In this document: piece after piece, positions 17,101-26,215 of the stretch
Layout: every line of letters starts with the position of its first letter
Position numbering within the stretch: position 1 is the stretch's first letter
Assembly: GCF_946481145.1 (NCBI RefSeq)
Contig: NZ_CAMLMJ010000005.1
Location: forward strand, 62,001 to 126,000
From: an uncultured Sediminibacterium sp.
GTDB lineage: Bacteria; Bacteroidota; Bacteroidia; Chitinophagales; Chitinophagaceae
DNA: 64,000 nucleotides
Direction: 5' to 3'
Program-made: the position numbers and the translations under genes
The notes under the pieces: model-generated
Database searches by the model: none
The model's input: only the letters and a program-made list of their open reading frames with translations
What the model was told of the DNA's origin: nothing

Positions 17101-18162
17101 ATGGAAGATGAACAACAATACCTCAGGGGCCGGGGTGCGCAGTTTAACCCTCGGAACAGGTTCCTGAAAAATGAAAGGATCAGGGAACATATTGAAGCAA
17201 TTGATGACTGGACAGAGCCCAATGAGGCAACTGTATATCTCGAAGACCAGGCGAAAAGTATTGTAAATAAAGTGGATAGTCCGGATGTAGGTATGTGGTA
17301 TAGTATGAACCCATATCAGGGTTGTGAGCATGGGTGTATTTATTGTTATGCTCGCAATTCCCATGAATATTGGGGTTATAGTGCCGGACTGGATTTTGAA
17401 AGAAAGATCATTGTTAAAAAAAATGCTCCACAGTTGTTGCGTAAGTTTTTAATGAATAAAAACTGGGAACCTGTACCCATTAGTTTAAGTGGAAATACTG
17501 ATTGCTATCAGCCTGCTGAAAAACAATTCAGGCTAACAAGGCAATTACTTGAAGTGTGTAATGAATTTAATCAACCTGTAGGAATGATCACCAAAAATGC
17601 AGGGATTCTTCGGGATAAAGATTTATTACAGGAAATGGCAAAAAAGAAATTGGTAAGTGTATTGGTAAGCATTACTTCTTTCAATGAAGACCTGCGCCGG
17701 GCAATGGAACCGAGAACTACTACAGCTAAACAACGGCTTCGTGTTATCAAAGAATTAAGCGAAGTGGGTGTAAGAATGGGTGTTATGCTCGGGCCCATGA
17801 TACCTGGCTTGAATGAACATGAAATGCAGCGGATTATGCAGGCTGCCAGTGAAAACGGGGCTGTTTTCAGTGCTTATACTTTTATTCGGTTAAATGGCGC
17901 CATCAAACTGATCTTTCACGACTGGCTCTACAAAAATTTCCCGGACCGTGCAGATAAAGTATGGCACCTGATACAAAATGGTCATGGCGGTCAGGTAAAT
18001 GATAGTCGCTTTGGGGTAAGGATGCGCGGTGAAGGACCAATAGCTGATTTAGTCAGGCAGCAGTTTGTGAAATATAATAAGCTCTATAAATTAAATGCGG
18101 AACGATGGGAACTGGATAGTACAAGATTTATGCGACCTGGTGAACAGGGTAAATTGTTTTAA
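17101..18162 (+). CDS. PA0069-family radical SAM protein (spore-photoproduct-lyase-like)
   Basis: A 353-residue radical SAM protein. NPYQGCEHGCIYCYARNSHE holds the CxxxCxxC [4Fe-4S] motif near residue 74-81, and the following GLDFERKIIVKKNA is characteristic of the PA0069 group related to SplB. These proteins cleave SAM to a 5'-deoxyadenosyl radical; SplB repairs a thymine photoproduct, but the substrate of PA0069 proteins is not known. The gene ends the probable three-gene operon opposite umuDC, supporting a nucleic-acid repair role by context only. Confidence 0.9.
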   Translation: MEDEQQYLRGRGAQFNPRNRFLKNERIREHIEAIDDWTEPNEATVYLEDQAKSIVNKVDSPDVGMWYSMNPYQGCEHGCIYCYARNSHEYWGYSAGLDFERKIIVKKNAPQLLRKFLMNKNWEPVPISLSGNTDCYQPAEKQFRLTRQLLEVCNEFNQPVGMITKNAGILRDKDLLQEMAKKKLVSVLVSITSFNEDLRRAMEPRTTTAKQRLRVIKELSEVGVRMGVMLGPMIPGLNEHEMQRIMQAASENGAVFSAYTFIRLNGAIKLIFHDWLYKNFPDRADKVWHLIQNGHGGQVNDSRFGVRMRGEGPIADLVRQQFVKYNKLYKLNAERWELDSTRFMRPGEQGKLF

Positions 18163-18222
18163 AGGCATTCAGGTTTTTGTTTTGTTTCTTAAACTTTGAA
18201 GCATCTTACCTTATCTTTAAAG

Positions 18223-19653
18223 ATGCCCGCTTTACTTCGTCAACTAAACCGAAATACTGCCATTGCTATCGTGATTGGTGGCGTTATAGGTTCGGGCATT
18301 TTTATGAAGCCATCTTTGATGGCAGCTCAATTGCAATCCCCTGTTTTATTGATGACAGTTTGGGTAGTAGCCGGATTGATAACACTTTTCGGGGCATTGT
18401 CTACCGCTGAAGTAGCTGCCATGTTTCCTGAAACTGGAGGGCAATATGTTTTCTTTCAGAAAATGTATGGAGAGGGTTTTGCTTTTTTATATGGATGGGC
18501 AGCTTTTGCCGTATTTAATACAGCAGGAAACGCATCTATTGCTTATGTGTTTTCGCAATACACCAATTACCTCATAGAATTACCCCGGTTCAATGACACG
18601 ATTGAACAATCCTGGAAACTGCATATCCCTTTTATAGGTAATTTTTATCCACTTCAGCAAATTGGGATTAAATTATTAACCGTTTTTGTGGTACTGGCGC
18701 TCACATTTATCAGTTATAAAAGTGTTATTTACGGCGGACGATTACAACGTCTGCTTACTGCTTTGAAAGCACTTGCTATTCTTGTTTTGATCGGTAGTAT
18801 TTTCTTCTCGGGTAAAGGGTCAGTAAGTCATTTCACTATAGAAACTGGCAGTGGAAAAACAGGATGGGAAATGGTGATGTTGTTTATGGCTGCTCTTTCA
18901 GGTGCATTTTGGGCCTATGATGGATGGAATAATATTTCATTTGTGGCAGGGGAGATTAAAGAGCCGCAAAAAAACATTCCGTTAAGCCTTCTGTTTGGGT
19001 TAGGCTTTTGCATGCTTGTTTATGTGCTGATTAATCTTGCTTTCGTTTACCTGATGCCCATAAATGTTTTAGCTGCTTCCTCTTTTGTAGCGTCAGATGC
19101 CGCAACCATAGCCTGGGGAGCAATAGGTGGGATAGCAATTACATTAATGGTGATGCTATTTGTATTAGGCGCAACAAACGCCAATATACTCGCAACTGCA
19201 AGGGTTACATTTGCAATGGGTACGCATAACAAAATGTTTAGAGTGGCAGGAAAAATTCATCCCAGGTTCCAAACACCCGGCAATGCTTTATGGATAAATG
19301 CTATCTGGTCAATTGTGCTCATTTTCAGTGGGTCATTTGATATGCTAACCGACATGTTGATTTTTGTAACCTGGTTTTTTTATGGCATGAGTGCTATTGG
19401 TGTATTTGTGTTAAGAAAAAAACTGACTGATACACCAAGGGCCTATAAAGTATGGGGTTATCCATTAGTGCCATTCATCTTTATCTTATTCACGGCCTTT
19501 TTCCTAATATCAACACTTTACAATGATATCGATAACTACCTGCACGGCCGCAGTCCCGTAATCAATTCCGTCCTTGGTTTAATCATCACCCTCTCCGGCT
19601 TACCCCTGTATTTCCTTGCCAGAAGGAAGAGATACGAAAGAGCTGATAGCTAA
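18223..19653 (+). CDS. APC-family amino acid permease
   Basis: The start at ATG 18223 gives 476 residues; an upstream in-frame TTG (18196) would add nine residues without family resemblance. About twelve membrane helices are visible. The first helix carries the VIGGVIGSGIFMKPS motif with the G-S-G substrate loop, and AFWAYDGWNNISFVAGEIK marks helix 6 of the amino acid-polyamine-organocation family. It probably imports or exchanges amino acids across the inner membrane. It stands alone: a repeat-rich gap follows. Confidence 0.92.
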   Translation: MPALLRQLNRNTAIAIVIGGVIGSGIFMKPSLMAAQLQSPVLLMTVWVVAGLITLFGALSTAEVAAMFPETGGQYVFFQKMYGEGFAFLYGWAAFAVFNTAGNASIAYVFSQYTNYLIELPRFNDTIEQSWKLHIPFIGNFYPLQQIGIKLLTVFVVLALTFISYKSVIYGGRLQRLLTALKALAILVLIGSIFFSGKGSVSHFTIETGSGKTGWEMVMLFMAALSGAFWAYDGWNNISFVAGEIKEPQKNIPLSLLFGLGFCMLVYVLINLAFVYLMPINVLAASSFVASDAATIAWGAIGGIAITLMVMLFVLGATNANILATARVTFAMGTHNKMFRVAGKIHPRFQTPGNALWINAIWSIVLIFSGSFDMLTDMLIFVTWFFYGMSAIGVFVLRKKLTDTPRAYKVWGYPLVPFIFILFTAFFLISTLYNDIDNYLHGRSPVINSVLGLIITLSGLPLYFLARRKRYERADS

Positions 19654-19667
19654 TTTCATTTTAGCAG

Positions 19668-19697
19668 ATAGACCATAGTCCATAGACCATGGTCGAG
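19668..19697. repeat. CCATAG/TCCATGG word repeat, short copy
   Basis: A run of GACCATAG, TCCATAG and ACCATGGTC words follows the permease stop. The same words form a 40-bp palindrome at 23502 and recur at 62736. About 10 bp further on, GCCAAATTTCCCCAGAC (19711-19727) matches the end of the repeats at 24987 and 28619. Confidence 0.7.
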
Positions 19698-19764
19698 GCC
19701 AGGTGTTCAGAGCCAAATTTCCCCAGACAACAATGAATATTTACTTCTGGAAAGAAATCATTCC

Positions 19765-19817
19765 CAAAATCAAAAATCAAAATTCAAAATTCAAAATTCA
19801 AAAAATCAAAGATCAAA
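19765..19817. repeat. A-rich direct repeat (AAAATTC/AAAATC words)
   Basis: Imperfect tandem copies of AAAATCA and AAATTCA fill this stretch of the 224-bp gap before the kinase gene. It looks like a slippage-prone simple repeat; no gene or clear promoter is visible here. Confidence 0.7.
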
Positions 19818-19877
19818 CACCCTCGCTTATGGTCTATTCAGTTCTTAGTTCTATTTTCGCTGCAAATCAGCACGAAT

Positions 19878-21317
19878 ATGGAAGATGTGTTACAGGGGAT
19901 AAGCGATCTGTTTTTGTCTATTCAACAAAAATCAGTTGATCGTATTGAAAAACTACCGCAAAGTGGGAGCGATAGAATATACTTTAGGCTATATGCTGAT
20001 GAAAATACTTATATAGCTACTTATAATATCAACCAGAAAGAAACGAATACATTTATCCAGTTCAGCAGACATTTTAAAAAAGCAGGTTTGCGGGTACCTG
20101 AAATCCTTGGTGTAAATAGTGATCATACCATTTATATTCAGGAAGACCTTGGAACAGCGTCTTTATTAAATCAATTGGAAATACACGGACATACGGATCT
20201 GCCTTATCAACTGTTTAAAAAAAGTCTTGCTGAGCTGGCCCGGATTCAAATACTGGGTGATAAAGGATTGAATTACGATTGGTGTATTACTGCAAAAGAA
20301 TTCGGGAAACAGGCCATATTGAGCGACTTGCTCTATTTCCGGTATTATTTTTTAGATACACTCCAACTACCTTATGATAAACAGGCCATGCTCGATGATT
20401 TCGAGGCACTGAGTACTTATCTTACCCATACCCAATACAAATATTTTATGTTCCGCGATTTTCAGAGCAGGAACATTATTGTACGGAACAATGAAGTGAG
20501 TTTTATCGATTTTCAGGGTGGTATGAAAGGTGCTTTGCAATATGATGTTGCATCCCTCTTGTGGCAAGCTAAAGCAGAATTAAGTGAAGAATGGAAAGAT
20601 AGTCTGCTTGAATATTATATGGATGAAATTGAAGGCTTACTGAAAGAACCCGTTGATCGGATAACTTTTGTAAGTCAGTACAACGGTTATGTACTTATCC
20701 GTTTATTACAGGTAATGGGAGCATATGGATTCAGGGGCTTATTCGAAAGAAAAGCACATTTCCTTGCCAGTATTCCATTAGCACTTAAAAATCTTAAATT
20801 TTTCATTGAAAACAAACGAATTGGCATTGTTACACCCGAGTTTGATCGTGTGTTGAAACTGGTTGTATCTGATGAAATTATTCATCGATTTGAACCACCT
20901 CAGGCTAATGAATCAACCCCGCTGATCATTCATATCAATAGCTTTAGTTACAAAAAAGGGATACCTGCAGACGAAAGTGATAACGGAGGCGGATTTGTAT
21001 TTGATATGCGAGGGATATTAAACCCTGGTAGATTCGATGACTATAAAAAACTGAGTGGATTAGATAAACCTGTTCAGGATTTTTTAGAGCAACGCACTAA
21101 AATGAATGAATTCCTTAACAGTGTTTGGGACCTGATCGATATTACTGTGGAAGAATATCTTAAGAGAGGTTTCGAAAACTTGATGATTAATTTTGGTTGT
21201 ACTGGTGGACAGCACCGCAGTGTTTATGCAGCAGAGCAAACTGCACGGCATTTGAGGAATAAATACAAGGTTAAAACAGTTTTACATCATACTAACAAGG
21301 AAAACTGGGTTAAATAA
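19878..21317 (+). CDS. APH-family sugar kinase fused to a RapZ C-terminal domain
   Basis: This 479-residue protein has two parts. Residues 1-330 resemble the aminoglycoside phosphotransferase fold of AmgK-type sugar kinases, with FRDFQSRNIIV (catalytic Asp) and FIDFQGGMKG (metal-binding Asp). Residues about 340-479 match the RapZ C-terminal domain, with INSFSYKKGIPADE, FDMRGILNPG and FGCTGGQHRSVY; in E. coli this domain binds glucosamine-6-phosphate. The next gene encodes a MurU-like nucleotidyltransferase 6 bp downstream, so the protein probably phosphorylates a cell-wall or surface sugar at C1, with the RapZ part as possible sensor. The substrate is inferred. Confidence 0.88.
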   Translation: MEDVLQGISDLFLSIQQKSVDRIEKLPQSGSDRIYFRLYADENTYIATYNINQKETNTFIQFSRHFKKAGLRVPEILGVNSDHTIYIQEDLGTASLLNQLEIHGHTDLPYQLFKKSLAELARIQILGDKGLNYDWCITAKEFGKQAILSDLLYFRYYFLDTLQLPYDKQAMLDDFEALSTYLTHTQYKYFMFRDFQSRNIIVRNNEVSFIDFQGGMKGALQYDVASLLWQAKAELSEEWKDSLLEYYMDEIEGLLKEPVDRITFVSQYNGYVLIRLLQVMGAYGFRGLFERKAHFLASIPLALKNLKFFIENKRIGIVTPEFDRVLKLVVSDEIIHRFEPPQANESTPLIIHINSFSYKKGIPADESDNGGGFVFDMRGILNPGRFDDYKKLSGLDKPVQDFLEQRTKMNEFLNSVWDLIDITVEEYLKRGFENLMINFGCTGGQHRSVYAAEQTARHLRNKYKVKTVLHHTNKENWVK

Positions 21318-21323
21318 CAGCAT

Positions 21324-22049
21324 ATGAAAGCAATGATTCTGGCAGCGGGCCTAGGTACCAGGTTAAAACCATGGACAGATCACCATCCCAAAGCACTGGC
21401 AGTAGTGAATGGTAAATCGTTGCTGGAACGAAATGTATTATACCTGCAGCAATATGGTATTTATGATGTACTGGTTAATGTGCATCATTTTGCGGATCAG
21501 ATCATTCATGCAATAGAAATAAATAAAGGATGGGGCAGTAATATCAGTGTTTCTGATGAAACAGATATGGTGCTTGAGACAGGGGGTGGGCTTAAAAAAG
21601 CCGAACCTTATTTTGAAGGGGAAACCCATTTTGTAATGATGAATGTTGATATACTTACAAAACTCGATTTGGGTAAAATGGTCGCTCAGCATATTCACTT
21701 GCATCCGCTGGCAACGCTTGCTATCTCAGAAAGAAATACCTCTCGTTATTTTCTGTTTGATGATAAAGGAACTTTAAAAGGCTGGCGCAACATTCAGACT
21801 GGAGAGGAGAAACCCAGTCATATATCAGGTACCTATCCAAACCTTAAACAAATGGCTTTTAGTGGTATACATGTTATTGATACTACTCTGTTTAATTTAA
21901 TGAACCGTGAGGGTAAATTCTCAATGGTAGATGTTTACCTTGATTTATGTGCTACACAACAGATTCATGGCTTTGATCATACGGGTGTTGCGCTGGTTGA
22001 TGTTGGGAAACCGGAAAGTATTGTGAAAGCCGAACAAATATTTACCTGA
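21324..22049 (+). CDS. Sugar-1-phosphate nucleotidyltransferase (MurU-like)
   Basis: A 241-residue protein beginning MKAMILAAGLGTRLKPWTD, the nucleotide-binding signature of NDP-sugar pyrophosphorylases, followed by HHPKALAVVNGKSL and an MNVDILT metal-binding Asp. Length and spacing fit the short MurU/GlmU-N type. Coming directly after an AmgK-like kinase, it likely converts the sugar-1-phosphate to a UDP- or NDP-sugar. The AmgK-MurU pair in Pseudomonas salvages MurNAc to UDP-MurNAc; whether that is the substrate here is unproven. The next gene starts 1 bp after its stop. Confidence 0.9.
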   Translation: MKAMILAAGLGTRLKPWTDHHPKALAVVNGKSLLERNVLYLQQYGIYDVLVNVHHFADQIIHAIEINKGWGSNISVSDETDMVLETGGGLKKAEPYFEGETHFVMMNVDILTKLDLGKMVAQHIHLHPLATLAISERNTSRYFLFDDKGTLKGWRNIQTGEEKPSHISGTYPNLKQMAFSGIHVIDTTLFNLMNREGKFSMVDVYLDLCATQQIHGFDHTGVALVDVGKPESIVKAEQIFT

Positions 22050-22050
22050 T

Positions 22051-23025
22051 ATGCAAAAGACGAAGTTTGCATTAATAGGTTGTGGAAGGGTGGCAATGCG
22101 TCACCTGGATATGATCAGCAAGCTAGGTGAACTCGTTGCAGTATGCGATATAAATGAATCTGCCGCAAAGGAAACAGCAGAAAAATACCATGCCTCATTT
22201 TACTCTTCCATAGAATCCTTTATTCAAGCCAAACATTTAACGGATGTAGTGGTAATCTGCACACCAAATGGAATGCATGCCCAACATGCTATTTGTTTTT
22301 TGGAATTAGGATTTCATGTATTGGTTGAAAAGCCTATGGCGCTTTCTGTAACTGATGCTACCCGTATGATCAATGCTGCAAAGAAGCATAAGCGCTTTTT
22401 ATTTACGGTTTTACAAAATCGATTTAATGCGCCAATAGTCGCATTGTATAAAGCGATACATCAAGGTAGACTGGGTAAAATATTCAGTGTTCAGGTAAAT
22501 TGTTTCTGGAACCGAGACAGTATTTATTATAAAAATCATTCCTGGCATGGAGATGCGGCCTTGGATGGCGGGGTTTTATTTACGCAGTTCAGTCATTTTA
22601 TCGATTTAATATTATGGTATTTCGGATCAGTATCAGCCATTCATGTATTTGCACATAATGTAAACCATCGATACACGCAGTTGGAAGCTGATGAGGGAAT
22701 AGTATCACTGCGTTTTGAAAATGGCATACTTGGGTCACTTCAATTTTCTATTAATACCTATCAGCAAAACATGGAAGGCTCTCTTACTTTGATTGGAGAG
22801 AAAGGAACGGTAAAAATTGGAGGAGCTTATCTGAATAATATTGTTTACCAGGATATAGAAAATAAGATTGAAGTAGAAGCTGCAATGCCAGCACCGTTGG
22901 AGATGGTTTATCAATCAATGCTTCGTACCTTACATAATGGGGAAGCTTATTATACTTCACCCGAAGAAAGTTTGGCTGTTGTTCAACTAATCGAACAAAT
23001 CCACGCAGCAATGCAAACGAAATAA
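22051..23025 (+). CDS. Gfo/Idh/MocA-family NAD(P)-dependent sugar oxidoreductase
   Basis: A 324-residue protein with an N-terminal Rossmann fold (KFALIGCGRVAMRHLDMI), the EKPMALSV motif with the conserved Lys near residue 97, and a C-terminal substrate domain with GDAALDGGVLFTQFSHFIDL carrying the active-site His. It resembles WlbA/WbpB-like enzymes that oxidise UDP-sugars at C3. It begins 1 bp after the nucleotidyltransferase and is followed 6 bp later by an acyltransferase, suggesting a pathway that modifies the activated sugar. No aminotransferase is present in the cluster. Confidence 0.88.
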   Translation: MQKTKFALIGCGRVAMRHLDMISKLGELVAVCDINESAAKETAEKYHASFYSSIESFIQAKHLTDVVVICTPNGMHAQHAICFLELGFHVLVEKPMALSVTDATRMINAAKKHKRFLFTVLQNRFNAPIVALYKAIHQGRLGKIFSVQVNCFWNRDSIYYKNHSWHGDAALDGGVLFTQFSHFIDLILWYFGSVSAIHVFAHNVNHRYTQLEADEGIVSLRFENGILGSLQFSINTYQQNMEGSLTLIGEKGTVKIGGAYLNNIVYQDIENKIEVEAAMPAPLEMVYQSMLRTLHNGEAYYTSPEESLAVVQLIEQIHAAMQTK

Positions 23026-23031
23026 GTTACT

Positions 23032-23499
23032 ATGTCATCATTCACCGCAATACAATCTACCATAAGAGAGGTTCAATTTGGACAAAATGTAAAGTTGGTG
23101 GAACCCTGCAATTTATATGAATGCATAATTGGCAACGATTGTTTTATAGGTCCTTTTGTAGAAATTCAACGGGAAGTAACGATAGGCGATAGAAGTAAAA
23201 TTCAATCACACAGCTTTATTTGTTCATTGGTAACGATTGGGAAAGATTGTTTTATTGGTCATGGTGTAATGTTTGTAAACGATCGTTTCGGAGCAGGTAA
23301 ACCAGCAGAAGGTAATACGGAACACTGGGAATCAACCACTATTGAAGATCACGTAAGTATAGGAAGTAATGCAACCATTCTTCCGGTACGTATCTGCAGC
23401 CATGTAGTAATAGGTGCCGGTGCAGTAGTAACCAAAAACATTACAGAACCCGGCGTTTATGCTGGTAATCCTGCGGTACTTTTGAGGAAGTTGGGTTAG
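23032..23499 (+). CDS. Left-handed beta-helix acyltransferase (WbpD/WlbB-like)
   Basis: A 155-residue protein built from hexapeptide repeats (IIGNDC, VTIGDR, VTIGKD, VSIGSN, VVIGAG), forming the trimeric left-handed beta-helix of sugar N-acyltransferases. The VNDRFGAGKP loop and terminal AGNPAVLLRK resemble WbpD/WlbB enzymes that acetylate a 3-amino UDP-sugar with acetyl-CoA. It is the last gene of the four-gene operon and ends 3 bp before a long palindrome that may act as a terminator. The exact acceptor is unknown. Confidence 0.88.
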   Translation: MSSFTAIQSTIREVQFGQNVKLVEPCNLYECIIGNDCFIGPFVEIQREVTIGDRSKIQSHSFICSLVTIGKDCFIGHGVMFVNDRFGAGKPAEGNTEHWESTTIEDHVSIGSNATILPVRICSHVVIGAGAVVTKNITEPGVYAGNPAVLLRKLG

Positions 23500-23501
23500 G
23501 A

Positions 23502-23584
23502 AGACCATAGTCCATAGACCATGGTCCATGGACTATGGTCTATATGCAATTCGCTATGGACTATCGACCATGGTCTATGGACCG
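23502..23584. repeat. Long palindromic word repeat (CCATAG/CCATGG family)
   Basis: Positions 23502-23541 form a near-perfect 40-bp palindrome assembled from GACCATAG, TCCATAG and ACCATGG words; 23553-23584 repeats the same words in scrambled order. It lies between the convergent acyltransferase and HGSNAT-like genes, so a bidirectional terminator role is possible. Relatives are at 19668 and 62736. Confidence 0.85.
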
Positions 23585-23590
23585 ACTTCC

Positions 23591-24724
23591 CTACACCTTC
23601 ACATAAATCTTCCGCTTATCCATCCAATACACGATTAGCCAGTAGAAGGTAATCATGACCAGTGCGTAGAGTAATGATCCGTTTCTGAGGTCGCTGGAGA
23701 TTGGTTTGCAGATATGGTTCCAAAACCAGGTAAGTGGGCTGGTTAGGTCATCTCCGTCTTTGAACCGTATAAGCGCGAGAACCCTTGGCAGAAATCCACT
23801 CATTACAAAGATGAAAAGAGGATTTTTCCCGAATACATCAAAAAACCTGCTCCAGGCACCTTTTACATTACGGAATTCGATGAGATAAATTAATAAGCTA
23901 ATGGTAAGCATAGCCAGACCGCTTGTATAGAGCACATAGCTGCTGGTCCATATTTTTTTATTGATCGGGAATACCAGGTCCCAGCAGAATCCCGCGAAAA
24001 TGAGTACTAAACCTGCTATCAAAAGATTGGCAAGCATTTCAAAGCTCTTTCCTTTTTGCTGGATGTATTGCCCGGCAAGGAATCCAAATACAACCTGCAC
24101 TATAGCCGCCATGGTACTGCTTATTCCTTCCGGGTCAAATGCAACTCCTTCTCCTCTATACATGTGGGCTTCTCCAAGAATTGATTTGTCGAGATTGGTA
24201 CCAAAATAACCTTGCAGGCTAAATGGATCACCAGGTTTGCCCAGCCATACGGTTAAGAACCAGTATAATAATAATAGAATACCACTGATGACAAATGCTC
24301 CCTTGGTTTTACCATAATAAACTATAACTGAGGCAAAGAAATAGCAGACTGCGATTCTTTGTAATACGCCGAAAATCCTAAGATTATCTAGGCTTTTGGC
24401 AACCAGGGTATCTCCATCCCATTTAACAAACGGGCTCCAATGAAGAAGTAGTCCGATTAAAAAAATGAGCACTGTTCTTTTGATCACTTTTTTCCAGAAT
24501 ACAGCATCTCCAGCAGCTTCAAAACGGGGCATAACAAAAGCCATGGCATTACCCACTGCAAACAGGAAAAAAGGAAATACCAGATCGGTTGGCGTACAAC
24601 CATGCCAGGTAGCATGTTTAAGTGGGCTGTAGATATTTCCCCAGCTTCCGGGGTTATTCACCAGTATCATCAGGGCAACAGTTGCCCCCCTGAATACATC
24701 AAGTGAGTAGTAGCGTTGGTTCAT
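23591..24724 (-). CDS. HGSNAT-like membrane acyltransferase (DUF5009 type)
   Basis: The start at ATG 24724 gives 377 residues beginning MNQRYYSLDVFRGATVALMI, the typical opening of heparan-alpha-glucosaminide N-acetyltransferase-like proteins. WHGCTPTDLVFPFFLFAVG contains the conserved His and polar residues of the family, and about ten membrane helices follow. Such proteins transfer acyl groups from cytosolic acyl-CoA to extracytoplasmic glycans. It stands alone, convergent with the sugar operon. Acceptor unknown; a role with surface glycans made nearby is conjecture. Confidence 0.88.
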   Translation of the reverse strand: MNQRYYSLDVFRGATVALMILVNNPGSWGNIYSPLKHATWHGCTPTDLVFPFFLFAVGNAMAFVMPRFEAAGDAVFWKKVIKRTVLIFLIGLLLHWSPFVKWDGDTLVAKSLDNLRIFGVLQRIAVCYFFASVIVYYGKTKGAFVISGILLLLYWFLTVWLGKPGDPFSLQGYFGTNLDKSILGEAHMYRGEGVAFDPEGISSTMAAIVQVVFGFLAGQYIQQKGKSFEMLANLLIAGLVLIFAGFCWDLVFPINKKIWTSSYVLYTSGLAMLTISLLIYLIEFRNVKGAWSRFFDVFGKNPLFIFVMSGFLPRVLALIRFKDGDDLTSPLTWFWNHICKPISSDLRNGSLLYALVMITFYWLIVYWMDKRKIYVKV

Positions 24725-24799
24725 GGCAGTCGTTTGAATGGGAAAGATAATAAAACAACTTTTAGTTCTGGAGAAAATTGGATGCAAGCTGCAGGGGTG

Positions 24800-24875
24800 C
24801 GTATGATGGAACACAGATTATCATGATTTTCAAGATTTATCATGATAGATCTTGAAAATCATGATAATCTGTGTT
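24800..24875. repeat. Long hairpin, left arm of a flanking inverted repeat
   Basis: Positions 24810-24836 and 24849-24875 form a perfect 27-bp stem with a 12-nt loop that is itself palindromic (TATCATGATA). The 51 bp from CGTATGATGG (24800) onward also match, inverted and with about four mismatches, the sequence at 28726-28776 on the far side of rmlBCA-carH. The 433-bp gap between the HGSNAT-like gene and rmlB holds this hairpin and the repeat at 24987; no gene was seen. Confidence 0.85.
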
Positions 24876-24986
24876 CTATTAATAATAGTAGTCAAATATT
24901 TATTTAACCAACTCGTTCTAAATTATACAAATCGCACCCCCTCATTTATTCCATTAAAAGCAAAAAGCCTAAAACAAGCACAAATT

Positions 24987-25031
24987 CAGGCTTGCAGCAT
25001 GCGGCTTGTAGCTTGCAGCCAAATTCCCCCG
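24987..25031. repeat. TTGCAGC/GCAAGC word repeat, inverted copy of 28619-28663
   Basis: A run of GGCTTGCAGC, GGCTTGTAGC and CTTGCAGCC words ends in AAATTCCCCC. Its reverse complement matches 28619-28663 at roughly four of five positions, so it forms a second inverted-repeat pair flanking rmlBCA-carH. Confidence 0.75.
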
Positions 25032-25157
25032 ATAATAAATGTAAAACAGCTCTAATAACTGAAACTGTCTGCCTGCTAAAATTTCTGTTAAGCCTCAATG
25101 ATAAGAAAGGGGCATATCCGCCCATTTGCTTATTTTGCAGCGTTTACAGCGTATTAT

Positions 25158-26213
25158 ATGAGTAAAAAGATATTAATAACAGGTGGGGCAGGTTTTATAG
25201 GATCTCATGTTGTTCGATTATTTGTGAACCAGTATCCTGATTATACAATTGTTAACCTGGATGCATTAACCTATGCGGGTAACCTGGAAAACCTGAAGGA
25301 TGTTGAAGGGAAACCTAATTATTGTTTTGAAAAAGGAGATATACTAAAAACTGCTGAATTAGAAGAAGTATTTGCTAAGTATCAGATCACAGATGTAATA
25401 CATCTTGCTGCAGAATCACATGTTGACCGTTCGATTGTTTCTCCTTTGGATTTTGTTTATACCAATGTTATTGGAACGGTTAATCTTTTGAATGTTGCCA
25501 AAAATTATTGGGCTGCAGATTTAACGAAACATAGATTTTATCATATCTCTACTGACGAAGTTTTTGGAAGTTTGGGTGATACCGGTTTCTTTACTGAAAC
25601 AACAGCTTATGATCCCCGTTCGCCTTATTCGGCGAGTAAGGCATCATCAGATCATTTTGTGCGTGCTTATCATGAAACTTATCACCTTCAGACAATTGTT
25701 TCTAACTGTTCTAATAATTATGGCCCCAACCATTTTCCTGAAAAACTAATTCCACTATTCATACATAATATCATCGGGAAAAAACCTTTACCTGTATATG
25801 GTGATGGGTTATACACACGCGACTGGCTTTATGTAAAAGACCATGCAAGGGCAATTGATAAAGTATTTCATAAAGGTGAACCTGGTGCTACTTATAATAT
25901 TGGCGGTTTTAATGAATGGAGAAATATTGATCTCGTTAAGCTGTTGTGTAAATTGATGGATGAGAAACTAGGAAGAAAAGCAGGAGAAAGTGAGCAATTG
26001 ATAACCTATGTAAAAGACAGGCCAGGGCATGATCGCAGGTATGCAATTGATGCAACTAAAATAAAAACAGACCTTGGTTGGGAGCCGAGTGTAACTTTTG
26101 AAGAAGGTTTATCTGAAACAATTGATTGGTATCTTTCTAATGAAGAATGGTTGCAGCATGTAACTTCAGGGGCATATCAACACTATTATGAATCTATGTA
26201 CGCTAATCGCTGA
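25158..26213 (+). CDS. rfbB: dTDP-glucose 4,6-dehydratase
   Basis: ATG 25158 is chosen because [19 protein letters not shown] starts the NAD-binding fold; a longer upstream frame adds 20 unrelated residues. The 351-residue protein is an extended short-chain dehydrogenase: the TGGAGFIG glycine motif, [12 protein letters not shown], the STDEVFGSL active-site strand and [10 protein letters not shown] with the catalytic Tyr-x3-Lys. It converts dTDP-glucose to dTDP-4-keto-6-deoxyglucose in the cytosol. It leads a tight operon with rfbC and rfbA (2-bp gaps). rfbD is absent, so the final dTDP-sugar is uncertain. Confidence 0.96.
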   Translation: MSKKILITGGAGFIGSHVVRLFVNQYPDYTIVNLDALTYAGNLENLKDVEGKPNYCFEKGDILKTAELEEVFAKYQITDVIHLAAESHVDRSIVSPLDFVYTNVIGTVNLLNVAKNYWAADLTKHRFYHISTDEVFGSLGDTGFFTETTAYDPRSPYSASKASSDHFVRAYHETYHLQTIVSNCSNNYGPNHFPEKLIPLFIHNIIGKKPLPVYGDGLYTRDWLYVKDHARAIDKVFHKGEPGATYNIGGFNEWRNIDLVKLLCKLMDEKLGRKAGESEQLITYVKDRPGHDRRYAIDATKIKTDLGWEPSVTFEEGLSETIDWYLSNEEWLQHVTSGAYQHYYESMYANR

Positions 26214-26215
26214 TC

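Noticed and set aside
18196..18222. TTG start for the amino acid permease
   Set aside because: The ATG at 18223 gives a normal family N-terminus.
19703..19939. Frame of 78 residues over the A-rich repeat
   Set aside because: Composition reflects the repeat; it overlaps the true start of the kinase gene in another frame.
24852..25055. Frame of 67 residues inside the hairpin region upstream of rmlB
   Set aside because: It is made of hairpin and word repeat sequence with no recognisable domain.
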